DNA from: Caldifarciminota bacterium | Lineage (GTDB): Bacteria; Hydrothermota; Tepidihabitantia; SM23-42 | Reading direction: 5' to 3' | Length of the DNA stretch: 64,000 bases | Assembly: GCA_020349965.1 (NCBI GenBank) | Contig: CP070705.1 | Location: 1,440,634-1,504,633, forward strand | Shown here: piece after piece, positions 33,339-41,254 of the stretch | Position numbering within the stretch: position 1 is the stretch's first letter | Layout of the letters: each line of letters begins with the position of its first letter | Translations under genes and position numbers: made by a program | Notes under the pieces: model-generated | Seen by the model: the letters and a program-made list of their open reading frames with translations, nothing else | Told to the model about the DNA's origin: nothing | The model's database searches: none

Positions 33339-34460
33339 ATGCGAACTATCGTTGGAAGTAGCATTGTCCTATTGTTGCTTTTGACTGCATGTGGAGGTGA
33401 TGACGAAGCTTCCCCTGAGGTGCAATTCATATTCCAGGCAGGTAACTATGTAAGATCTTCTCCTGCAATCGGTTCAGACGGCACCATATATGTCGGTTCT
33501 GATGATCAATACCTCTACGCGCTGAATCCGGATGGGACTCTGCAATGGCGCTACCAGACTGGTGGTTGGGTTTCTACTTCTCCCGCACTGGGCGCCGATG
33601 CCACTATCTACATAGGGACCTATTACTTGCAGGAACATTACCTTTACGCATTAAATTCGGATGGTACTCTAAAATGGCGTTACCCGACTGAAATGGGTGT
33701 TCATTCTTCCGCTGCCGTTGGCACGGATAGCACTATCTACTTTGGTTGTAATGATGATTATCTGTATGCCCTCAATCCAGACGGCACGCTAAAGTGGCGC
33801 TATCAGACTGAGGGCGATATTGGTTCGTCTCCTGCACTTGGTACAGATGGTACAATCTATGTCGGATCCGGTGACGGTTTTCTTTACGCAGTGAATCCAG
33901 ATGGAAGTCTAAAGTGGCGTTACGAGATTGGTGGGACTATGTGGTCTTCACCGGCCATTGCATCGGACGGCACTGTTTATATCGGATCGTTAGACCATTA
34001 TGTCTATGCGCTGAATCCAGATGGCACGCTCAAGTGGCGCTATCAGACCGGTAATATTGTGCAATCCTCGCCCTCAGTCGGTTCGGACGGCACTGTTTAC
34101 ATAGGGTCGCATGATTATTACCTCCACGCGCTGAATCCAGATGGCACGCTCAAGTGGCGCTACTTGACTGGAGAATACATATTCTCTTCCCCTGCGCTTG
34201 GTTCCGATGGTACGATATATTTTGGATCGTGGGATCATTATATCTACGCCCTGAATTCTGACGGCACCCTCAAATGGCGCTACATGACCGACGGTCATGT
34301 GAACTCTTGCCCGACGCTTGGTCCTGACGGAACTCTGTATGTAGGCAGTACCGACAGTTGTCTCTATGCTGTTCGTGCGTCTGGAACCCTTGCTAATACT
34401 CCTTGGCCTAAGTACCGTCATGATCTAAGTAACACTGGAAGATTCGGTGGTGGTTTTTAG
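33339..34460 (+). CDS. PQQ-like beta-propeller repeat lipoprotein
   Basis: 373 aa. Signal peptide with lipobox LLTAC (Cys at residue 18), then eight near-identical units of about 40 residues: SSPAIGSDGTIYVGS...LYALNPDGTLKWRYQTG. This is the PQQ-like/quinoprotein propeller repeat; eight blades should close one propeller. Repeats are also close at DNA level (units of about 120 bases; compare 34006 with 34126), which suggests recent expansion. Probably a surface or periplasmic binding scaffold. GAGGGG precedes the ATG. Monocistronic. Confidence 0.88.
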   Translation: MRTIVGSSIVLLLLLTACGGDDEASPEVQFIFQAGNYVRSSPAIGSDGTIYVGSDDQYLYALNPDGTLQWRYQTGGWVSTSPALGADATIYIGTYYLQEHYLYALNSDGTLKWRYPTEMGVHSSAAVGTDSTIYFGCNDDYLYALNPDGTLKWRYQTEGDIGSSPALGTDGTIYVGSGDGFLYAVNPDGSLKWRYEIGGTMWSSPAIASDGTVYIGSLDHYVYALNPDGTLKWRYQTGNIVQSSPSVGSDGTVYIGSHDYYLHALNPDGTLKWRYLTGEYIFSSPALGSDGTIYFGSWDHYIYALNSDGTLKWRYMTDGHVNSCPTLGPDGTLYVGSTDSCLYAVRASGTLANTPWPKYRHDLSNTGRFGGGF

Positions 34461-34494
34461 GTGATTATAGCCGTATTCAGAATGTAGCACAGGC

Positions 34495-34518
34495 GGAGTG
34501 ATCGAACTAAATCACTCC
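34495..34518 (+). terminator. hairpin terminator candidate after the PQQ-repeat gene
   Basis: Stem GGAGTGAT/ATCACTCC (34495-34502 with 34511-34518), 8-base loop, followed by an AT-rich run (ccttatatatat) rather than a clean T tract. It lies between two convergent genes and may serve both. Confidence 0.45.
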
Positions 34519-34574
34519 CCTTATATATATGAGCCATTTGTACCAAAACTTGTAATAAAGTGGCGGCGTCTTCG

Positions 34575-35351
34575 TCAAGCAACTTTTTTTGCAGCAAGAT
34601 AGAATCTATGCTGAAGAAATACTAACCATTCTTGCGCTATACTCTGTCTGTGTAGTGCCAAGAGTTTGTCAAAATACTTATCGATTGAGAAATCAGGTAT
34701 AACCCAAGGAATATTGATCAAGTAATAAATAATTGTCTCCACATCTTTGAAATAACTCCTATTGTCAGTAACCTCATTTTTGGCCATAATCGCGAAGCCA
34801 GTTTGCCTTATTTGCTCAATTGCAAAATCCAAATCCCAGCGATCCGACACCGTATTCTGATAACCCAACGCACTTTTTAAGTCGTGCCAATCCCCACAGC
34901 CAACTTGTTGGGTAACAAAGATTCCGTTTTTCTTGGCAGTTCGATAGATTTCTTTGGGGTCATAAATGCCATGTCGGTTTATGATTGTTTCAAAACTGCC
35001 GTTCTTAAAAGGAAGCACTCCTGACTCGTCTACTTGGATGACATGAACATTTAGGGGATGGAGTTTTTTGTATGCACATGTGACGTTTGGAGGATATGAT
35101 TCAGTCGCAAAGGTCCGAATGGGTAGTTCCGGAAGTGATGCCAAGAATTCTCCGCCTCCTGTATCAATGTCCAGAAGAGTTTCCTTTCTTTCCATTGCCT
35201 TCTGAACCTCTTTTCGGTAATCCCAAGGCAATGGTTCTGTTTGTGTCGTTGCGGAGACGTATGAGAAGTCCCATCCGGAGAATGGGGATTTTTCCACTCG
35301 TTTCCACCTTGCATATAACTCGTTTCTATTTCGCGCAGAGGGCCTACTCAT
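34575..35351 (-). CDS. SAM-dependent class I methyltransferase
   Basis: 258 aa. Motif I LLDIDTGGGEFLASLP (near residue 58) is the SAM-binding glycine loop; ATESYPPNVTCAYKKL (motif post-I), then GVLPFKNGSFETIINRHG (motif II) follow. The substrate is unknown; small-molecule or antibiotic-type methyltransferases look alike. The gene seems more AT-rich than its neighbours, so recent acquisition is possible. Start ATG 35351 is 15 bases after the -10 box and has no clear Shine-Dalgarno site. Monocistronic. Confidence 0.82.
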   Translation of the reverse strand: MSRPSARNRNELYARWKRVEKSPFSGWDFSYVSATTQTEPLPWDYRKEVQKAMERKETLLDIDTGGGEFLASLPELPIRTFATESYPPNVTCAYKKLHPLNVHVIQVDESGVLPFKNGSFETIINRHGIYDPKEIYRTAKKNGIFVTQQVGCGDWHDLKSALGYQNTVSDRWDLDFAIEQIRQTGFAIMAKNEVTDNRSYFKDVETIIYYLINIPWVIPDFSIDKYFDKLLALHRQSIAQEWLVFLQHRFYLAAKKVA

Positions 35352-35366
35352 AGTACTACTCAAACC

Positions 35367-35394
35367 ATTCTATGGTATTATTGAAGCATGTCAA
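35367..35394 (-). promoter_or_regulatory. promoter of the methyltransferase gene, short-leader type
   Basis: On the minus strand: TTGACA (35394-35389), 16-bp spacer, TAGAAT (35372-35367), 15 bases to the ATG. A TTG lies 3 bases after the -10 box, too close to be included in the transcript. Confidence 0.78.
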
Positions 35395-35469
35395 CGCTTA
35401 TTGACTTACTCACGTCGCTAACCGAATATCGGTTGATTCACCCAGGCATCAAATAACAGCCTAGGACTG

Positions 35470-35570
35470 GGGACAGGCATAAACTTGTAAACTTTTCTAT
35501 TGCGCAGTGTCATTACCACGGTAGACAGATAGAAGCGACGGCAAAAGTTTATAAGTTTATGCCTGTCCCC
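35470..35570. repeat. 101-bp palindromic element with 28-bp arms (REP/MITE-like)
   Basis: Arm 35470-35497 begins GGGGACAGGCATAAACTTGT; arm 35543-35570 is its inverse complement with one mismatch (a wobble pair in RNA). The central 45 bases are not palindromic. Outer ends reading GGGGACAGG...CCTGTCCCC resemble the palindromes mobilised by REP-associated Y1 (IS200-like) transposases. It lies 4 bases before the -35 box of the Nudix gene. Confidence 0.75.
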
Positions 35571-35574
35571 GTGG

Positions 35575-35602
35575 TTGACGATTGACGTGCATCGTCTATA
35601 AT
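35575..35602 (+). promoter_or_regulatory. promoter of the Nudix gene, leaderless type
   Basis: TTGACG (35575-35580), 16-bp spacer, TATAAT (35597-35602), 5 bases to ATG 35608. It abuts the palindromic element, which may affect it. Confidence 0.85.
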
Positions 35603-35607
35603 GCCCC

Positions 35608-36003
35608 ATGAAAGACGCGGTGGCGGTCGTACTGAAAAGAGACGATAGATACCTTCTTATCAAACGGGCAAAGCACGGCACGGCCGAGGACTACTGGTGC
35701 CCGATCACGGGCGCAGTAGAGGACGGCGAAACCCATGCCCAGGCCGTAGAGCGCGAGGCAAAGGAGGAAATGGGCATTACCGTGGAACCACTGCGAAAGG
35801 TTTGGGAATGCCCGACTAATGACAGGGAATACCTCCTCCATTGGTGGCATGCAGGGGTCATACAGGGTGAGATCGCCCCGAACCCTCTCGAGGTCAAGGA
35901 ATACGGCTGGTTCAGCCTTGCCCAGATGGAAAACCTCGCGAAAATGTTCGGTGCCGACCGCACGTTTTTCGCAGAGATTGCTCCAGCTCTGCCAGACTCT
36001 TAG
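35608..36003 (+). CDS. Nudix hydrolase
   Basis: 131 aa. Nudix box GAVEDGETHAQAVEREAKEEMGI at residues 35-57 (G-x5-E-x7-REUxEExGU), complete, so Mg-dependent pyrophosphohydrolase activity is expected. Length and order resemble dATP pyrophosphohydrolase (NudB)-like proteins, but the substrate cannot be read. Monocistronic, convergent with the cyclase-domain gene. Confidence 0.9.
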   Translation: MKDAVAVVLKRDDRYLLIKRAKHGTAEDYWCPITGAVEDGETHAQAVEREAKEEMGITVEPLRKVWECPTNDREYLLHWWHAGVIQGEIAPNPLEVKEYGWFSLAQMENLAKMFGADRTFFAEIAPALPDS

Positions 36004-36037
36004 ACCGCTCCTGCAGGTAAACTGAGTGGAACGGTCT
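36002..36037 (+). terminator. hairpin terminator candidate after the Nudix gene
   Basis: AGACCG (36002-36007) pairs with CGGTCT (36032-36037), extended by CTC/GAG inside with a bulge; T-rich sequence follows. Lies between convergent genes. Confidence 0.35.
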
Positions 36038-36041
36038 TTCG

Positions 36042-36626
36042 TTATTTCGCGCTAACGACCGGTGTGTACAACTCTATCCGGTCGGTAAAACCGAGCAAGA
36101 GGTGGTCACCTACTTTCCTGAAAGAAAAGTAATCCTTGGCTCCTTCAAGGGTATCTACGTCGATCAGGATATTGGTATTGTATTCCGCGCTGAGTTCGGC
36201 GAGCTGCTTTGCGAGTACGACGTTCTTGCCGATCAAGGTGTACATCTTCTTCACACCGCGCGTGACATTGCCGACGAAAACTTGACCCGTGCTGATACCA
36301 ATGTCGATCTCGACGAGGAAATCGAGTGCATGGCGCCACCTCACGCTGATACTGTCGGCCGTGTTCTGGATATTGAGGGCGCAGAATACGGCATGGCGTG
36401 GGCTGTCGACCGTCACACCAGGGTCGGCAAACATGATGCGCAGTTCATCGCCTGTAACATTGGCAAGCGCTCCGCGGTACTTTGCCGCGGCACTGATCAC
36501 GACCTCAGCATAGTCAGCCAGGAATTCGTAAGTCTCGTTCAGATCGAGGATGTTCACGATCCGCGCGTAGTCGCGGATCCGCGTGAATAGAACTGTGGCC
36601 GTTGCTTGCTTGCTCGATACGTCCAT
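36042..36626 (-). CDS. class III nucleotidyl cyclase-domain protein with altered metal site
   Basis: 194 aa, a single cyclase homology domain with no sensor. Recognised by TVLFTRIRDYARI (residues 11-23), NVTGDELRIMF (second metal Asp60) and GISTGQVFVGNV, MYTLIGKNVVLAKQL. The first metal-binding Asp of LFxDI is replaced by Arg16, so ordinary two-metal cyclase activity is doubtful. It is 4 bases after the prohibitin-like gene and last in the ddl operon. It could be an inactive regulatory subunit. Confidence 0.82.
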   Translation of the reverse strand: MDVSSKQATATVLFTRIRDYARIVNILDLNETYEFLADYAEVVISAAAKYRGALANVTGDELRIMFADPGVTVDSPRHAVFCALNIQNTADSISVRWRHALDFLVEIDIGISTGQVFVGNVTRGVKKMYTLIGKNVVLAKQLAELSAEYNTNILIDVDTLEGAKDYFSFRKVGDHLLLGFTDRIELYTPVVSAK

Positions 36627-36630
36627 TCTG

Positions 36631-37572
36631 TTATTTTACCTGGAGCAATGGTATGAAACTCTTGTCATACGGTGAGATCAATATCGTGTTGTTCGGCGAT
36701 TCGTATAGGTTCTTCAAGTTTTCCAGGTATTTCCAGGAGAGGTAAGCCCGGCCCCGCTCGCCGACAAGTGATTTCGCTATAATGTCCTGAGCTTCGGCGA
36801 TGCCACCTGCCTCGATCTTCTTCCGTTCTGCTTCTTTCTGCTCCTTCTGAAGGACAAACTGCATTTTCTGGGCTTCCTGTTCGGCCTCGAGTTTGACTTC
36901 GATGGCATTTTTCACTTTGGCCGGTAAACTGATATTCCTGAGCAGAACCTTTTCCAACGCAATGCCTCGTTCAGCGAAGTCCTTATCCAGCGCCTTTGTT
37001 ATCTGATTCTGCACTTCTTCCCGCTTGTCCGAATAGATCTCGACCGCCATGTATCTCACTGCAGTGTTTCTTATCGCGGTCCGGGCAGCAGGGCGTACGA
37101 TCTTGTCGACATAGTCACTCCCGATCTTCTGGAATACGTTTGCCGCCTCGGACTTGAGCAGGTGGTACCAGACGGTGAGGTCCATTTGTACCTCGAGCCC
37201 GTCTTTGGTCAGTGACGATATGGCGTCGTCGCCGTAGCGCTGCCCTTCTTCAGCGGCAATGGACATCGTGTAGGCCTGGGTTCTTATCGTCATGATCTCG
37301 AGGTCAACGAACGGATTGACTACGTTGAGACCTTCGGATAGCGTGGTCTTGGTGAGGACCCGGCCGAAAAGAACCTGGACGCCTACCGAACCCGGCGGTA
37401 CAATGCGCAACACCGAAGCAATTATTAGAAATGCGGCTATCACCGCTGCACCCAGCGTGGCGTACGTTCTGGTTCTGAGTTTATCCTGGATGCGAGGTTC
37501 GTCGGGCCGTACTTTGTAAACATTCCTGAAGACAAACAGTCCGATTATGATGAGAATGCCAATAATAAACAT
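36631..37572 (-). CDS. prohibitin/SPFH-domain membrane protein
   Basis: 313 aa. Two membrane segments (residues 2-15 and 38-55), then the SPFH domain: PPGSVGVQVLFGRVL, EGLNVVNPF, SKDGLEVQMDLTVWYHL-like strand, RPAARTAIRNTAVRYMAVEIYSDKREEVQNQI, and a long coiled coil rich in Glu/Lys. Prohibitin-like rings scaffold membranes and control proteases. AAGGAGGT precedes the ATG. Between the KNTase-like gene (2 bases) and the cyclase gene (4 bases). Confidence 0.88.
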   Translation of the reverse strand: MFIIGILIIIGLFVFRNVYKVRPDEPRIQDKLRTRTYATLGAAVIAAFLIIASVLRIVPPGSVGVQVLFGRVLTKTTLSEGLNVVNPFVDLEIMTIRTQAYTMSIAAEEGQRYGDDAISSLTKDGLEVQMDLTVWYHLLKSEAANVFQKIGSDYVDKIVRPAARTAIRNTAVRYMAVEIYSDKREEVQNQITKALDKDFAERGIALEKVLLRNISLPAKVKNAIEVKLEAEQEAQKMQFVLQKEQKEAERKKIEAGGIAEAQDIIAKSLVGERGRAYLSWKYLENLKNLYESPNNTILISPYDKSFIPLLQVK

Positions 37573-37574
37573 GA

Positions 37575-38399
37575 CTACCTCCTTTTGTTGTTTCGATTTT
37601 TATTTATTATCCGCGAAAGATCGCTGTCGTACAACTCCCTGCCGTATCTTTTCTTCAAGAACGTCTCGATGCCCTTGAAGAGGATTTCTGCGGCTTCTTG
37701 GAGAAGATCCCAGTCGGGGTATTTGTTTGCGACTACTACTCTTAGAAAACCGTTCAACCCGTCGGGCTTTATTTTCATTGTCCGCGCTTCGGTGATGAAC
37801 TTACCCGAAGACGTGTAGGGTTTCTGGTTGATATAGGACACGAATTTCAGGACAGCAGTGACTGTTTCAGAGAGCACAATGAAGAGATTCTCTCTGTTCC
37901 GCCGGTCAATTGCATTGAATAATTTCCCGAATGCCTCCTGCACTTCGTGAGTAGCGCCGCGTACCATGCGGCGGAATTTCTGTGCGCGATCTCTGACGTG
38001 GTATTTCTTCAGTCTTTTCACGAAGGCTGGATTCGTCACAGCAAACAGTCTATCAGAACCGGCGATGTACCATTGTTCATTGGGCTCATGGATCATCCGG
38101 TGAAACTCTTGTTCCGTCACAAAGAGCCCCTCGATCAGCAGACCATCATGAACCCTGGAAAAACCGAACGGTAGATCCTTTTTGTCTTCCACGAAGATCA
38201 TCAATTCAAGGTCAGAGTACGGGCCATCTTCGCGGCGCGCGAATGATCCATCCGCAGCTATCGCAATGAGATTCCTGCCCAGTTCCTTGCGCAGCGTTGG
38301 CACGATGAATTCCGTAAGTATCTCCGAACGCTCAACGTGTGTATGCCTTCTCAGGCCGACGAAAGCACACCGGGTTGTATTTTTTCTGGATTTCTTCAA
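37575..38399 (-). CDS. KNTase/ANT(4')-like nucleotidyltransferase-domain protein
   Basis: 274 aa. ADGSFARREDGPYSDLELMIFVE (residues 49-71) is the nucleotidyltransferase GS...DGPYSDLE motif with Asp63 and Glu65 as metal ligands; the C-terminal half (helical, 135-250) resembles kanamycin nucleotidyltransferase. These share ancestry with aminoglycoside adenylyltransferases, but a resistance role is not implied: it sits in a core-gene operon behind ddl. Start TTG 38399 has no clear ribosome site, so the exact start is uncertain. Confidence 0.78.
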   Translation of the reverse strand: MKKSRKNTTRCAFVGLRRHTHVERSEILTEFIVPTLRKELGRNLIAIAADGSFARREDGPYSDLELMIFVEDKKDLPFGFSRVHDGLLIEGLFVTEQEFHRMIHEPNEQWYIAGSDRLFAVTNPAFVKRLKKYHVRDRAQKFRRMVRGATHEVQEAFGKLFNAIDRRNRENLFIVLSETVTAVLKFVSYINQKPYTSSGKFITEARTMKIKPDGLNGFLRVVVANKYPDWDLLQEAAEILFKGIETFLKKRYGRELYDSDLSRIINKNRNNKRR

Positions 38400-38423
38400 G
38401 CTCGAACCGATGAAGGAGATACT

Positions 38424-38440
38424 ATAGGCTCAAAGCCTAT
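38424..38440 (-). other. short perfect hairpin across the ddl stop codon
   Basis: ATAGGCT-TTG-AGCCTAT (7-bp stem, 3-base loop) covers the ddl stop. No T run follows, so it is probably not an intrinsic terminator; it could affect coupling to the next gene or protect the RNA. Confidence 0.4.
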
Positions 38441-39353
38441 TTAAAGAAGTCTTGAGGATTTCAAAAATCAGTTCGTCGTAGTTCAAACCCATGGCCCTCG
38501 CTTCAAGGGGTAGATTCGATTCTGCCAGGAGCCCAGGGATCGTATTCACTTCCAGGACATACGGTTCATGATTTCTATCGAGCACGAAGTCGACCCTTGA
38601 AAAACCATGGGCACGGATTGCGCGGTGAGCGTCCAAGGCAAATTTCTGGGTCTTCTTGTATTTTCTATCCGGAATGCGGGCGGGTACTACGTATTCAGTC
38701 ATGCCCTTGGTATATTTCGACTTATAGTCGTAGAATTTTCTCTTCCGCGGCGCGATTTCGAGGATGGGCAACGGCACGCCGTTGACTATGCCGCACGTGG
38801 CCATCATACCGGGTATGTATTGCTCGAGAAAGAAGTCACCGTACCTCGGTGCTCTCTTGACGGCAAGCTCGAGATCCTTACGGCTATCTACGATCTTGAT
38901 GCCGACGCTTGAACCTTCGGCCCGCGGTTTGACGACGATGGGGAAATCCAGGTTAAGGATCGCCTCATTAATATCCGTCTGTTCATGGTAATAGAATGCG
39001 GGCGTGGGTATGTCGAGCGATTTGAAGAGACGTTTTGAGGTTATCTTATCCATGCCGATCGCCGAACCCAGAACACCTGATCCAGTGTAGGGAATTCCCA
39101 TGAAATCGAGAACACCCTGAATCGTGCCGTCTTCACCCGGATGTCCGTGGAGTGCGATGAAGGCGATATCGAAACCTTTGAGTTTCTTGACGAAGTCCCG
39201 CTGAACATCGATGGGTTTGACCTTGAACCCTTGCCGCCGCAAGGCCTCAATGACACAGTCGCCTGAAGCGAGGGAAATCTCACGTTCTGAAGACCATCCG
39301 CCGTAGAGCACGCCGATCACTTTGTTCTGGAATTTCTTGCGTTCTTTGTCCAT
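38430..39353 (-). CDS. ddl: D-alanine--D-alanine ligase
   Basis: 307 aa. It makes the D-Ala-D-Ala peptidoglycan precursor. ATP-grasp features: GVLYGGWSSEREISLASG, IALHGHPGEDGTIQGVLDFMGIPYTGSGVLGSAIGMDK, VVKPRAEGSSVGIKI, and VDFVLDRNHEPYVLEVNTIPG with metal ligands. First gene of a four-gene leftward operon. Confidence 0.96.
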   Translation of the reverse strand: MDKERKKFQNKVIGVLYGGWSSEREISLASGDCVIEALRRQGFKVKPIDVQRDFVKKLKGFDIAFIALHGHPGEDGTIQGVLDFMGIPYTGSGVLGSAIGMDKITSKRLFKSLDIPTPAFYYHEQTDINEAILNLDFPIVVKPRAEGSSVGIKIVDSRKDLELAVKRAPRYGDFFLEQYIPGMMATCGIVNGVPLPILEIAPRKRKFYDYKSKYTKGMTEYVVPARIPDRKYKKTQKFALDAHRAIRAHGFSRVDFVLDRNHEPYVLEVNTIPGLLAESNLPLEARAMGLNYDELIFEILKTSLNRL

Positions 39354-39359
39354 ATGTTA

Positions 39360-39387
39360 ATGATATTCACATTGTCCGAAAGGTCAA
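39360..39387 (-). promoter_or_regulatory. ddl operon promoter, leaderless type
   Basis: On the minus strand: TTGACC (39387-39382), 16-bp spacer, TATCAT (39365-39360), 6 bases to the ATG. Confidence 0.8.
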
Positions 39388-39787
39388 GCATCGAGTCTTT
39401 GGACGCATGATGAATTCCCCATCGCATCGGTAAAGATCGTCTGTCGCTTTGGCGGCAACTATGTCCGTATATTGAACATCGAATTATGAATTTCGAAAGG
39501 CGAAAGCAAGTGGATGCAGAATACACCATTCATGGTCCATGATGAGGGTTCAGGTTATCTGAATATCAGTTGGTAGAGTATCAGCGACACAGCGTACCAG
39601 AAAGGGATGGGCAACTAGCTGGGTCCTGTACCTGATGTTCGCTCGTTCTGATCCGGCTCCTGCTGATCCGCAGATAATCTGATCTGCGGCTAAATGAGTG
39701 TATCAATGGATCTGCATGCGCATGGGTCGTTGTCGGACGTTACGGCGGCCCGTTTGGACGGTTCATGGAGTCCAGGCAATAACCATG
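39388..39787. other. intergenic region between divergent ddl and lapA operons
   Basis: About 400 bases with no supported gene. It holds an 8-bp stem CCGCAGAT/ATCTGCGG with a 6-base loop (39668-39689) and no T run. Near 39560-39600 a short stretch resembles a tRNA D-arm (CAGTTGGTAGAG) but no complete cloverleaf forms. Confidence 0.45.
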
Positions 39788-39815
39788 TTGACAAATATAT
39801 GGATATGAATATTAT
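39788..39815 (+). promoter_or_regulatory. lapA operon promoter, Shine-Dalgarno-leader type
   Basis: TTGACA (39788-39793), 16-bp spacer, TATTAT (39810-39815); 15 bases follow before ATG 39831 and contain AGGAGG. Confidence 0.82.
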
Positions 39816-39830
39816 TGAACAGGAGGTTTG

Positions 39831-40127
39831 ATGAGATTTTTGGGCTTGATCTTCGTGATCGTTGTAGTCGGTTTCATGATAGGTTTTATGGTCCTCAATT
39901 CCCAATCAAGAGTAGATCTCGATATATTCGGCCACAAGTTTTATGACATTTCCCTGGCCATGGTATGTTTCTATTCATTTCTTGCTGGTATGATATTCAT
40001 CCTTGTCTTTGCTCTGGCGGATGAAATCGTACTGCGCACCAGTCTTTACAGGATGAACCGCGAGAATAGAAATCTGAAGAAAGAGCTCGATGCCTTACGC
40101 AACTTGCCACTCGAGGAGGAAAAATGA
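39831..40127 (+). CDS. lapA: LapA-like membrane protein (DUF1049)
   Basis: 98 aa. Two membrane hairpins (residues 2-22 and 38-60), the LNSQSRVDLDIFG strand typical of the family (N-x-v-v-x-l-x-l), and a C-terminal coiled coil. In E. coli LapA works with LapB in controlling LPS synthesis. AGGAGG lies upstream of the ATG, and the stop overlaps lapB by 4 bases, the same gene order as in Proteobacteria. Confidence 0.82.
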   Translation: MRFLGLIFVIVVVGFMIGFMVLNSQSRVDLDIFGHKFYDISLAMVCFYSFLAGMIFILVFALADEIVLRTSLYRMNRENRNLKKELDALRNLPLEEEK

Positions 40128-41254
40128 CGTTGCTGGTCATCATCGTTGTTGCGTTGATGGCAATGGTTTTGTACCTCTATTTCCATCGTCAGCGTGAGAA
40201 AACGACGGCACACCAACCGTACATTGAAGCACTGATCGCCCTACTCGACAGCAATGAAGAACTCGCGATGAGACGGCTCAAAGAGGCGGTCAATCTGGAT
40301 TCTGACCTCTTCGACGCGTATCTGCGGTTGGGCAATCTTTACAGGAAGAGAGGCGATCCGGCAAGGGCAATGCAGATCCATCAGTCTCTCACCGCACGTC
40401 CTACCCTGAAGAAACATGAAGAGAAGAAGCTGTATCACGCCCTGGCCCAGGATGCACTCGAAGCGAAACGGCCGAACCGGTCGATTTCATTCCTGAAGGA
40501 GATCCTGAAGATCGACAACAAGGACAATGATGCGTATGGTATGATTCTTCGGATATATGAAGACATGGGCAGTTACAATGACTGCATTGCCGTTTACGAG
40601 GAAGGCAAGTTTGCCGCGAAGAACGAATACCGGCGGGCATTCTACTACGCCATGCTGGCGCAGAGCAGACTTGAGAAGATGACCGGTGAAGACCGTGATG
40701 CCGAGAAGGAGATTTTCGGATTATTGAAGAAGTCCTTACGGATAGCTTCCGATTCGATAACCGGTACTTTCGCTTTGGGAAAATTTTTCGAGAACACGGG
40801 GGACGTGCGCAAAGCCAGAGAGAACTATATCAAGATCATCAATGAGCACCCTGAGTTTGCATTTCTTGTCATACCTCACTTTGAGAGAGCGAGTTTCGAG
40901 CTTGGATCATTTAATGATATCATTCCGATTTATGAGAAAATCGTCTCGGTGAACCCCGGAAATTTTTCGGTTGCCTTCGCGCTAGCGAACCTCTACGAAA
41001 AAAAGAATGACATAGAATCGGCACAGGAACTATACGGGAAGATGTCCGAGCAATTTCCTCGAAGTATTCTGCCAAAGATCAAGTCGCTGAGACTGATGAC
41101 CAGTGATGATGTGACCGCCGGGAGGCTTCAAGATATTGAGACCAGTCTCGATGCGCGGGCATATTCCTGCGGTAACTGTGGTAACGTAAGGCCAGATTTT
41201 GTTTTCCTTTGCGAAAAATGTCACGCCATAGAATCATTTTCACCCTCGCTGTAA
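40124..41254 (+). CDS. lapB: LapB/YciM-like TPR protein with C-terminal rubredoxin-type zinc site
   Basis: 376 aa. One N-terminal membrane anchor (residues 2-20), about nine TPR units, and at the end CGNCGNVRPDFVFLCEKC, the metal knuckle that LapB needs for activity. LapB assembles LPS biosynthesis and controls LpxC turnover in Proteobacteria; here it sits with lapA, and lpxH is in the same window. Its stop overlaps the SPOR gene by 37 bases. Confidence 0.88.
   Translation: MTLLVIIVVALMAMVLYLYFHRQREKTTAHQPYIEALIALLDSNEELAMRRLKEAVNLDSDLFDAYLRLGNLYRKRGDPARAMQIHQSLTARPTLKKHEEKKLYHALAQDALEAKRPNRSISFLKEILKIDNKDNDAYGMILRIYEDMGSYNDCIAVYEEGKFAAKNEYRRAFYYAMLAQSRLEKMTGEDRDAEKEIFGLLKKSLRIASDSITGTFALGKFFENTGDVRKARENYIKIINEHPEFAFLVIPHFERASFELGSFNDIIPIYEKIVSVNPGNFSVAFALANLYEKKNDIESAQELYGKMSEQFPRSILPKIKSLRLMTSDDVTAGRLQDIETSLDARAYSCGNCGNVRPDFVFLCEKCHAIESFSPSL

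Noticed and set aside
37575..38399. aminoglycoside resistance gene
   Set aside because: The fold is related, but the gene sits in a ddl operon without mobile context; family membership does not show resistance.
39560..39650. tRNA-like D-arm sequence (CAGTTGGTAGAG) in the ddl-lapA gap
   Set aside because: No 7-bp acceptor stem, no anticodon stem and no T-loop could be placed around it.
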